From contig JAEWUG010000031.1 of NCBI GenBank assembly GCA_023397215.1, positions 1 to 7,824 of the forward strand: a DNA stretch of 7,824 bases. The letters run 5' to 3'. The notes under the pieces were generated by a model, which was not told the origin of the DNA, searched no databases, and saw nothing but the letters and a program-made list of their open reading frames with translations. The first letter of the stretch is position 1. Every line of letters starts with the position of its first letter. Source of the DNA: Nanobdellota archaeon (GTDB taxonomy: Archaea; Nanobdellota; Nanobdellia; Pacearchaeales; GW2011-AR1). Both the position numbers and the translations under genes were made by a program. This document shows, one piece after another, positions 1 to 5,454 of the stretch.

Positions 1-53
1 TTTTCAAAAGGAAAACAATATATAACAATTTAATAGTAGTTACAAAGAAAAAA

Positions 54-61
54 TTTAAAAA
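54..61 (+). promoter_or_regulatory. TATA-like box for the unknown operon
   Basis: TTTAAAAA is preceded by an A-rich stretch resembling a BRE and lies 22-29 nt upstream of the ATG at 83. With archaeal spacing, transcription would begin at or next to the start codon, giving a leaderless mRNA. No Shine-Dalgarno motif precedes the ATG. A second AT-rich box, ATATATAA, lies near position 18-25. Nothing else is recognised in the first 82 nt. Confidence 0.45.
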
Positions 62-82
62 GGGATTTATCTTCTTATTTTT

Positions 83-619
83 ATGAGTCAAGAAATTCAA
101 TTTGATCTTACACCAAAGGACCCTTCTTTTAAAATTAGTAGAGATCTTGTTTTGGTTACATTAAATCCTTATTTCACTGAATATCTTTCAGAAATTGATA
201 CTAATGTTAGACCTCTTGAATTAAATTTAATGAATCTTAAATCTAAAAAAAATATTTTTGGAAATTTAAAATATCATTATTATAAACTTAATGAAAATTG
301 GGAATTTGAATTAAAAGATTTTTCTTATCATTTTGAACAAAAATATCCTGATGTAGAACAAGTTTATGTTTTCTCAGAATGTAATGCTCATAATGATTAT
401 CATTTTATTAATTCTGAAGGAGAAAGTAGAACTCTTGAAGATTTATCTGCATCTAGAGCAATAAATCTTGCTATTAGTAATATCCTTTTCAAAAAAATGT
501 TAATCTTACCTTGTTTTGGAAAAAAAGAAGGAACATACTTTACTTCGGAAAAAGATTTTACTAGTGATATTGAAATATCAAAAATAATTAAAAGATCATT
601 GGAGTTTCATTCATATTAA
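83..619 (+). CDS. Hypothetical protein, 178 aa, first gene of an uncharacterised operon
   Basis: I do not recognise this family. The product is a soluble-looking mixed alpha/beta protein with no signal peptide or membrane segment. Visible features are an aromatic central part (YHYYKLNENWEFELKDFSY, about 64-82), a short strand-like VEQVYVFSEC (91-100), a His/Asn-rich stretch (NAHNDYHF, 101-108) and a hydrophobic helix followed by LILPCFGKK (about 124-148). No known catalytic motif could be assigned. The ATG at 83 is chosen because a TATA-like box lies about 26 nt upstream, as at other genes in this window. Only two bases separate its stop from the next ATG, so the two genes are very probably cotranscribed and may act together. 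Confidence 0.75.
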   Translation: MSQEIQFDLTPKDPSFKISRDLVLVTLNPYFTEYLSEIDTNVRPLELNLMNLKSKKNIFGNLKYHYYKLNENWEFELKDFSYHFEQKYPDVEQVYVFSECNAHNDYHFINSEGESRTLEDLSASRAINLAISNILFKKMLILPCFGKKEGTYFTSEKDFTSDIEISKIIKRSLEFHSY

Positions 620-621
620 AA

Positions 622-1503
622 ATGGGAAATTTAATAGATATAACAAATTCATTTTTTGGAAGAAGGGATATTGAATGGTATAGCCCTATAGATGTACTTT
701 ATTTTGTTAATCCTGAACTTGGATCTTTAGCATATGCTAATAAAAGTAAAATTTTAACTCCAGAGTTAATCCCTTTAATTACAAATTTTAGAGAATTACA
801 ACATATAGAAAAAAAAGAATTAATGAAAAATATTTTGTGTAAGTTAGCTATTGAATCTGAAGAAAAAAAAGTTATTGCAGCATTAGAGAATGAATCTCAA
901 ATTATAAGTTCTATACAAGATAATGTCACAACTCGTCAAAGGATTATCACTTCAGGTCAAAATTATAGATCTGATAATCAAGTAAAAATGATAGATATTC
1001 AAGCTAAAAATGCATTAGAATTTCAAAAATTAAAATACTCTACTGATGCTAGAATTGTAAATGACTATATAGACGGTGAGAAATATATTTCAGATAATGA
1101 ATATAATGCTCGAAGAATTGAAGCAATTGCAAGGAGAGATGCTTTAATTTTTGAAGATAGAATGAGGACAAGTCAAATAAAAAGAATATCTAAGGATCAA
1201 TTAGAAGACAAATTAGCTTATTACAATTCTGAAATAAAAAGAGCAGAAATTGCTAGAGATAAAGAAATTCAATTAAAATATATTGAAAATGAAACAATGT
1301 TACAGTCTTTAAACTTCCAAACAGAAATTGAAAGAGCAAGAATTTTAGGTGAATTGACAACAAAAACATATGATGTATTAACACAAGTAATTATTGAAGG
1401 AACAAAAGTTCTTGCTAGGAGTGGTTATACTACTTTAGAAGGTCAAGGTTTGTCTGAAAGTGCTGGTAATTTTAAATATAGAATTAGATTTAGCAATGAT
1501 TGA
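622..1503 (+). CDS. Hypothetical coiled-coil-rich protein, 293 aa
   Basis: I do not recognise this family. Residues 1-65 look like a small folded domain (SPIDVLYFVNPELGSLAYAN, 21-40). From about 66 to 265 the protein is almost entirely charged helix with heptad-like spacing of Ile/Leu/Ala among Lys, Glu and Arg, for example IEAIARRDALIFEDRMR (166-182) and EIKRAEIARDKEIQLKYIEN (204-223). This suggests a long coiled coil and an oligomeric or scaffolding role. The last about 30 residues are Gly/Ser-containing and probably flexible. There is no Walker motif, membrane helix or signal peptide. It starts 2 nt after the upstream stop, and its final 8 nt overlap the start of the next gene, so translation is probably coupled. 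Confidence 0.75.
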   Translation: MGNLIDITNSFFGRRDIEWYSPIDVLYFVNPELGSLAYANKSKILTPELIPLITNFRELQHIEKKELMKNILCKLAIESEEKKVIAALENESQIISSIQDNVTTRQRIITSGQNYRSDNQVKMIDIQAKNALEFQKLKYSTDARIVNDYIDGEKYISDNEYNARRIEAIARRDALIFEDRMRTSQIKRISKDQLEDKLAYYNSEIKRAEIARDKEIQLKYIENETMLQSLNFQTEIERARILGELTTKTYDVLTQVIIEGTKVLARSGYTTLEGQGLSESAGNFKYRIRFSND

Positions 1504-1774
1504 TGATAAATTACCAGAAGATATTAATTTAGAATATATTTCTAAAAATAGTTTAACATATAAAAACATAAAATCACTACCTGGAGTAGAAAAGGTAAAA
1601 ATAGAAATTGAAAAAATGGGTTTTCCATTTGAAGTTTTTGAGTCTGGTATTTGTCAATCAATTTATAATGCACAAAGATTTGATTTTAAAAATTTTTTAA
1701 TAAAAGTCAGAGGTTTACCTAAAAAAATAACAATATATGCAAGTCTTGATTTGAAATTATTTGAAGATTATTAA
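1496..1774 (+). CDS. Hypothetical protein, 92 aa, third gene of the operon
   Basis: Unrecognised small protein. I chose the ATG at 1496, which overlaps the stop of the previous gene by 8 nt in an ATGATTGA arrangement typical of coupled genes. A GTG at 1460 in the same frame would add 12 residues inside the upstream gene and is less likely. The body has short strand- and helix-like segments: GVEKVKIEIEKMGFPFEVF, then LPKKITIYASLDLKLFEDY at the C-terminus. This suggests a small alpha/beta fold, but no motif supports a function. The reading frame in the next phase stays open and protein-like to 1913, so this gene could have a short overlapping partner or could be the front part of a frameshifted longer gene. 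Confidence 0.6.
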   Translation: MIDDKLPEDINLEYISKNSLTYKNIKSLPGVEKVKIEIEKMGFPFEVFESGICQSIYNAQRFDFKNFLIKVRGLPKKITIYASLDLKLFEDY

Positions 1775-1913
1775 ATGTATAAATAAAAATGTTTCTTTAG
1801 AAAGAATTCAAGAAATTATTTATTTTTTCAGAAAAGAAATTATAGAAAAAGAAAAACTATCTGAATTTGATAAGAAAATAAATTTAATATCCAAAAGATT
1901 AGAGAAAGATTAA
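1761..1913 (+). CDS. Possible 50-aa overlapping small protein, or the frameshifted tail of the upstream gene
   Basis: A frame opening at TTG 1761, just after an in-frame TGA at 1752, runs to TAA at 1911-1913. Its product is highly charged and helical (NVSLERIQEIIYFFRKEI, then EKEKLSEFDKKINLI), unlike the random translation expected of intergenic DNA. There is no in-frame ATG, so it is either a TTG-initiated gene overlapping the upstream one by 14 nt or the C-terminal part of that gene after a +1 change near 1761-1774. Its stop overlaps the convergent cysS stop, and a run of eight T follows at once, which fits the true end of the operon transcript. Confidence 0.35.
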   Translation: MKIIKCINKNVSLERIQEIIYFFRKEIIEKEKLSEFDKKINLISKRLEKD

Positions 1914-3334
1914 TTTTTTTTCTCTAATTTATATCCATTAGGAGTATCTAATACATCATATCCTGCATAAGAAATTTCATCTCTGACTTCATCTGCTTCA
2001 GACCATCTTTTTTCACTACGTAATGTTTGTCTTTTTAATGCTAATTCTTCTATTTCAACAGGTACTCTTAAATCTTCTTGAGCCATTGCTTTAATATCTA
2101 AAGAAAAGATTCTATCAAAATTGCATAATAGAGAATATTTTTCTTTAGAAGATAGAGATTTATCTTTCAAGACTCCCCACATAACTGCAAGTCCTTGAGG
2201 GGTGTTAAGATCATTAAATACTGATTCTTTAAACTTATTTAAATACACTTGAGCAGATTTACTTAACTTTTCTATATCTATCTCAGGATTTTCTTTCACT
2301 CCCAGTTCCTTTATTCGATTTTTTAATTTTTGATATGCATTTGATGCTGATTGAATAATTTCCTTTCCATAAATTAATTGTTTCCTATAATGAGAATTTA
2401 AACATAAATATCTATAAACTAATGGGCTGTATCCTTCATTTTCAAGAATATCTAAATCAATAATATTTCCTTTTGATTTACTCATTTTTTCGTCTTCACT
2501 CATTGTTAAAAAATCTGAATGAAGCCAATAATTCACAAATTTTTTTCCTGTTGCACATTCTGATTGAGCGATTTCATTTGTATGATGTATTGGGATATGA
2601 TCTATGCCTCCTGTATGAATATCTATTGTTTCTCCCAAATATTTAATACACATTGCAGAACATTCAATATGCCATCCTGGGAAACCAATTCCCCAAGGAG
2701 AATCCCATTCAAGATCTCTTTTTTCTCCTTCTTTTGAAAATTTCCAAAGAGCAAAATCAGTTTTGTTTTTTTTATCTCCAATTGAAATTCTTTTACCTGC
2801 ACTTAAACCTTCTATGTCTAATTTTCCTAATTCTGAGTATTTAGGAAATTTAGAAGTATCAAAATAAATTCCATCAGAAGTTTTATAAGTATAACCTTTT
2901 TCTTCTAATTTTCTAACTAATTCTATTTGTTCTTGAATATGATCTGTTGCTTTACATAAAATAACTGCTCTTTCAATATTTAATCGATCTATATCCTGAA
3001 AAAATACCTTTGTCCACTTTTCTGCAATATCTAAAGATTTATTTCCTGTTTCTCTAGCAGCTTTTTGCATTTTATCTTCTCCAGAATCAGCATCTGAGGT
3101 TAAATGACCTACATCAGTAATATTCATAACATGTTTTACATTATACCCAGCATATTCTAATGTTTTTCGTAAAATATCTGCAAAAATATATGCTCTTAAG
3201 TTTCCTATATGTGCCCTAGCATAAACAGTCGGACCACAAGTATATAATTTCACTTGAAGAGGGTCAAGAGGTTTAAATACTTCTACTCTCCTACCTAAAG
3301 TATTCATAAATCTTATTTTTTCTTTCTCTTCCAT
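1910..3334 (-). CDS. cysS: Cysteinyl-tRNA synthetase
   Basis: Class I aminoacyl-tRNA synthetase that activates cysteine with ATP and charges tRNA-Cys in the cytoplasm. At 474 aa it is full length (E. coli enzyme 461 aa). The Rossmann catalytic domain carries the HIGH-box variant HIGN (42-45) after YTCGPTVY, and the KMSKS loop is at 283-287. The Zn ligands that bind the cysteine thiol are all present: C33, C225 (in WHIECSAMC), H250 and E254, matching E. coli C28, C209, H234 and E238. The helical stem-contact and anticodon-binding part follows from about 300 (YRYLCLNSHYRKQL, 307-320), and the end (SEADEVRDEISYAGYDVLDT) is typical of the family. The ATG at 3334 is preferred over the internal Met10, which falls within the conserved first strand. 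Its stop overlaps the last bases of the convergent operon. Confidence 0.97.
   Translation of the reverse strand: MEEKEKIRFMNTLGRRVEVFKPLDPLQVKLYTCGPTVYARAHIGNLRAYIFADILRKTLEYAGYNVKHVMNITDVGHLTSDADSGEDKMQKAARETGNKSLDIAEKWTKVFFQDIDRLNIERAVILCKATDHIQEQIELVRKLEEKGYTYKTSDGIYFDTSKFPKYSELGKLDIEGLSAGKRISIGDKKNKTDFALWKFSKEGEKRDLEWDSPWGIGFPGWHIECSAMCIKYLGETIDIHTGGIDHIPIHHTNEIAQSECATGKKFVNYWLHSDFLTMSEDEKMSKSKGNIIDLDILENEGYSPLVYRYLCLNSHYRKQLIYGKEIIQSASNAYQKLKNRIKELGVKENPEIDIEKLSKSAQVYLNKFKESVFNDLNTPQGLAVMWGVLKDKSLSSKEKYSLLCNFDRIFSLDIKAMAQEDLRVPVEIEELALKRQTLRSEKRWSEADEVRDEISYAGYDVLDTPNGYKLEKKN
1914..1921 (+). terminator. Oligo-T archaeal-type terminator of the plus-strand operon
   Basis: Eight consecutive T directly follow the TAA at 1911-1913, with no stem-loop before them. 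Bare T tracts downstream of stop codons are the usual archaeal termination signal. The tract lies inside the last codons of the convergent cysS, so the two transcripts would overlap at their 3' ends. Confidence 0.4.
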
Positions 3335-3355
3335 ATTTATAATATTTTCAAGAGA

Positions 3356-3365
3356 TATTTTTATA
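3356..3365 (-). promoter_or_regulatory. TATA box of cysS
   Basis: On the minus strand TATAAAAATA, preceded by GGGAAAAG as a plausible BRE, lies 22-31 nt upstream of the cysS ATG. Start-site selection about 25 nt downstream would place the first transcribed base at the ATG itself, so the mRNA is probably leaderless. This is the clearest promoter in the window. Confidence 0.65.
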
Positions 3366-3474
3366 CTTTTCCCTTTGTTTATCTTAAGAATAATGATCTT
3401 TTATTAGGGTTCAATTACAAATTAACTTAGAAATTTATAATGAAACTTTTTTAGTGTATTTATTATCATTTTAA

Positions 3475-3557
3475 TTTCACTTATAGAATACTTTTTTCAT
3501 TTTGTGCAGAATGCCTTGACATTTTGAACTAAATAAATTACTATTTGTGTGGGTGAA
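3475..3557 (+). repeat. Copy A of an ~80-bp dispersed element, downstream of the Fic gene
   Basis: Lies in the 286-nt gap between cysS and the Fic gene. From CAGAATGCC (3507-3515) to TTGTGTGGGTG (3545-3555) it aligns without gaps to 5383-5431, with 33 of 49 positions identical. The two blocks start 38 nt apart in both copies. Eleven of the 16 differences are transitions, and nine of those are G/C in copy B but A/T here, as expected if this copy is drifting toward the host composition. Weak ends TTCAC (3476-3480) and GTGAA (3553-3557) correspond to the better inverted repeat of copy B. Strand is assigned arbitrarily. No gene is seen in the rest of the gap, 3558-3620. Confidence 0.55.
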
Positions 3558-3620
3558 CATCTAAACTTTTGTAGTTATCATCAAGGAGAATTATTGTATG
3601 GAGAAGGTGACTATAAAATA

Positions 3621-4547
3621 TTATTTTTTATATTTCGTGGACACTTTTTTTAATGTTTTTTTGTATTGTTTTATCATAAAATCTAAAGTTGATTTTATAT
3701 TATCATTTTTTGAATATTCTTGTAATGTTTTATAATATTCTTGTCTATCTTCTAACGATATATTTATTGGAGGATAATGATTCTTTAACAATATGAAATT
3801 CAATAATAATCTCCCTATTCTTCCATTCCCATCTTGAAATGGATGAATATGTTCAAATTGATTATGAATTATAGCTGCTAAAACAATTGGTTTAAAATTC
3901 TTTTTATTTTTATTATACCAGTCAATGAATTCATTTAAAGAATTACTTAATTCTCTATAATGAACACCAGCATGAATAACTTCTCCTAAAGAATTTCTTA
4001 TCACAACATCTACATCTTTTCTAAATTTTCCAGCAAAAGATTTTGAACCCTTGAAACATAATAAATGTAATTTAAGGATTAATTGTAATGATAAATCTCC
4101 TTTTGTATTTTTGATATATTCTACAGCTTGTGCTACACCCTTAGTCTCTATTTCATCAGAATTTATAGCAATTTTTTTTTCTAGAATTTTCGGAACTTCA
4201 TTTTCTTGTACCTTTGAGCCTTCAATAGCATTTGTATTATAAACAAAATCTTTAGTAAACACTTTCCATTCTTTTTCTGTTAAATGTAAAATTTTTATTT
4301 TATTATTTAATTTATTTAATTTTTCAATTTGACTTTTTGTTAAATAAAATGAGAATACATTAAAACTTCTTTTTTTTATTTTTTGTAAAATTATATCTTC
4401 TGCCTCATTATATTTTTTATTCAAATCAAATTCAGATAAATTTATTCCAATATACTTCCTTATCTTTTTTACAGAATTATCTTCTCTATATGAATGAACA
4501 AGATAATATTTCACACCATTATTTACTTTCCTTTTTTCTATATACAT
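3621..4547 (-). CDS. fic: Fic-domain protein (class II, putative AMP/NMP transferase)
   Basis: 308 aa. The catalytic Fic motif HPFQDGNGRIGR is complete at 235-246: catalytic H235, Mg-binding D239 and phosphate-binding G240-R246. Fic enzymes usually transfer AMP from ATP to a hydroxyl side chain of a target protein. An inhibitory-helix motif of the (S/T)xxxE(G/N) type, TNAIEG (105-110, with E109), lies N-terminal to the Fic core, so this is a class II self-inhibited Fic protein. FAGKFRKDVDVVI (171-183) is the usual Fic-family strand region. Residues 1-60 (YYLVHSYREDNSVKKIRKYIG, about 14-34) form an extra N-terminal segment of a kind I recall from archaeal Fic proteins and some transposases. 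The target is unknown. It is divergent from a Nudix gene 79 nt away, and a repeat element lies just past its stop. Confidence 0.92.
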   Translation of the reverse strand: MYIEKRKVNNGVKYYLVHSYREDNSVKKIRKYIGINLSEFDLNKKYNEAEDIILQKIKKRSFNVFSFYLTKSQIEKLNKLNNKIKILHLTEKEWKVFTKDFVYNTNAIEGSKVQENEVPKILEKKIAINSDEIETKGVAQAVEYIKNTKGDLSLQLILKLHLLCFKGSKSFAGKFRKDVDVVIRNSLGEVIHAGVHYRELSNSLNEFIDWYNKNKKNFKPIVLAAIIHNQFEHIHPFQDGNGRIGRLLLNFILLKNHYPPINISLEDRQEYYKTLQEYSKNDNIKSTLDFMIKQYKKTLKKVSTKYKK

Positions 4548-4566
4548 AGAATCTTAAAGGTGACCA

Positions 4567-4576
4567 CATATATAAA
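4567..4576 (-). promoter_or_regulatory. TATA box of the Fic gene, possibly bidirectional
   Basis: TTTATATATG on the minus strand lies 20-29 nt upstream of the Fic ATG, again leaderless spacing. Read on the plus strand, the overlapping TATATAAATA (4569-4578) is also a good TATA box and would start transcription near 4600, giving the Nudix mRNA a leader of about 25 nt. The two divergent genes may therefore share one core promoter region. Confidence 0.45.
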
Positions 4577-4602
4577 TATTCTCATTTTGTAGACACCTAA
4601 TT

Positions 4603-4615
4603 AATTATGATAATT
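4603..4615. promoter_or_regulatory. 13-bp palindrome in the Fic/Nudix intergenic region
   Basis: AATTAT-G-ATAATT is a perfect 6-bp inverted repeat centred on G4609, ending 11 nt before the Nudix ATG and lying at the predicted Nudix transcription start. It could be an operator, but palindromes of A and T arise easily in DNA of this composition. Confidence 0.2.
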
Positions 4616-4626
4616 TTAAGTAAATA

Positions 4627-5115
4627 ATGGATAGAGAAAATAATTTAAATTCATATAGTCCTATTTTATTTATGCCAGAAAAATTAGGATTAAGGCCAGC
4701 TACAATTACTATCCTTAATGGGAAAGTACTCATGGTATGTTCAAAATACCCTGATGGAGATTATTATTTGTTTCCAGGTGGAGGGATGGAATTTGGTGAG
4801 ACTATTGAGCAGACTGCTATAAGAGAGACATTGGAAGAAACAGGGGTTAAAATAAAAATAAAAGATATTTTTCATATTAATGAATATATTAACAATAAAG
4901 ATTGGAATGAAAGATCTATTTCAGTATTCTTTTTAGCAGAAGTAGAAGAAATAGGAGAACCTTTAACAAATGATAGTGGAAAAATAAAAGATATTGTTTG
5001 GATTGACATAAAAGATTTAAATAAATATGATGTAAAACCATCTAGAATGATTGAATTACTTCAAAATTTAGAAAAGCCTCATAAAATTTATAGCATAGAT
5101 TTTAAAAATAATTAG
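4627..5115 (+). CDS. Nudix hydrolase
   Basis: 162 aa, a single Nudix domain. The Nudix box GX5EX7REUXEEXGU is intact at 52-74: G52, E58, R66, E67, E70, E71, G73. These residues coordinate the divalent metal for hydrolysis of a nucleoside diphosphate linked to a moiety X. The U position after RE is Thr68, a common variant. The preceding YYLFPGGGMEFGE and the following VFFLAEVEEIGEPLT and KDIVWIDIKDL segments fit the family's beta-strands. The substrate cannot be read from the sequence; candidates include oxidised nucleotides, ADP-ribose and sugar nucleotides. The N-terminal about 20 residues precede the fold and are unremarkable. It is divergent from the Fic gene with a short shared intergenic region, so the two may be co-regulated. 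Confidence 0.92.
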   Translation: MDRENNLNSYSPILFMPEKLGLRPATITILNGKVLMVCSKYPDGDYYLFPGGGMEFGETIEQTAIRETLEETGVKIKIKDIFHINEYINNKDWNERSISVFFLAEVEEIGEPLTNDSGKIKDIVWIDIKDLNKYDVKPSRMIELLQNLEKPHKIYSIDFKNN

Positions 5116-5160
5116 GTAACTACTACAAGGAATACTAGAGAAATTATTTCTATCTTAAAT

Positions 5161-5448
5161 TTATGAATTAAAAATATTTTTTTGTAGAAAATCTGATTTA
5201 AATTGTTTATATTCTTCAATACTCTTTCCGTTTAAACTTCTTTTTAACGATTCAAATTTTTCTCTCAATTCTTTATTTTTCTTTAATGTATTTATAACTC
5301 TATCATATACTTTCCTTATTCTTTTATCTCCTTTACAAAGAATATGTATTTCAATTTCCACCCCTTTTTTTGGACACTTTGTCAGAATGCCCCAACTGTC
5401 TGGATTGGAGCAAGTGCCACTTGTGTGGGTGGAAAGAATTAACAGCAA
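5161..5448 (-). pseudogene. C-terminal GrpB/UPF0157-like remnant joined to the repeat element
   Basis: This 95-codon frame opens with TTG at 5448 and has no ATG. Residues 34-90 resemble by eye the C-terminal part of GrpB/UPF0157 nucleotidyltransferase-like proteins: an HLHxxxKG-like segment (IHILCKGDKRI), then LKKNKELREKF, SLKRSL (67-72), and a Y/K/F pattern (EEYKQFKSDFL). Those proteins are usually about 170 aa, so the N-terminal two thirds are missing. Residues 1-32 are encoded by repeat copy B, and the GrpB-like part begins almost exactly at its left end (5355). A GTG at 5359-5361 could restart translation within the element. A gene fragment created at the element boundary seems most likely; an intact small protein is possible. 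The family match is an unaided alignment, so moderate confidence. Confidence 0.4.
5355..5435 (+). repeat. Copy B of the ~80-bp element with terminal inverted repeats
   Basis: Bounded by a perfect 9-bp inverted repeat, TTTCCACCC (5355-5363) and GGGTGGAAA (5427-5435). Inside are three short perfect stems: GACA/TGTC (5373-5376 with 5380-5383), CCAA/TTGG (5392-5395 with 5405-5408) and CAAGT/ACTTG (5411-5415 with 5419-5423). The interior is far richer in G+C than the surrounding DNA. It aligns with copy A without gaps over 49 bp. It lies between the abiEii stop and the GrpB-like remnant. Function unknown; a non-autonomous mobile element, a recombination site or a structured RNA are all possible. 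Strand is arbitrary. Confidence 0.55.
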
Positions 5449-5454
5449 AAAAAA
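5447..5454 (-). terminator. Oligo-T terminator after abiEii
   Basis: Eight A on the plus strand read as eight T on the minus strand, directly following the abiEii TAA with no hairpin. This matches the archaeal-type signal seen after the left operon and suggests that the GrpB-like remnant is not part of the abiE transcript. Confidence 0.4.

Noticed and set aside
2653..2844. 63-codon plus-strand frame within cysS.
   Set aside because: Lies wholly antisense to the conserved cysS catalytic region and encodes a Phe/Leu-rich sequence typical of AT-rich antisense shadow frames.
3400..3440. Possible tRNA T-arm (GGGTTCAATTAC).
   Set aside because: No matching stems, anticodon arm or acceptor stem can be built around it.
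3583..3732. A 44-codon plus-strand frame starting at ATG 3598 behind a good AAGGAG motif 9 nt upstream.
   Set aside because: Almost all of it is antisense to the C-terminal codons of the Fic gene, its translation is low-complexity Phe/Tyr-rich, and other genes here do not use Shine-Dalgarno motifs.
4051..4242. 63-codon plus-strand frame within the Fic gene.
   Set aside because: Antisense to the well-supported Fic coding sequence, with no motif and no promoter.
4582..4597. Possible third element copy (TCATTTTGTAGACACC), similar to the left part of copies A and B.
   Set aside because: Only about 9 identical bases, the TTGTGTGGGTG block is absent, and it lies in AT-rich promoter DNA.
5116..5160. 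Hairpin AGAAAT-T-ATTTCT after the Nudix gene as an intrinsic terminator.
   Set aside because: The loop would be one base, the stem is A/T only and no T tract follows.
5355..5435. Integron attC site hypothesis for the repeat element.
   Set aside because: Size, position after genes and folded shape are suggestive, but the element lacks the RYYYAAC/GTTRRRY core pair expected of attC, and the visible recombinase is not recognisably an integron integrase.
3475..5435. CRISPR array.
   Set aside because: Only two diverged copies about 1.9 kb apart, with no regular spacers and no cas genes.
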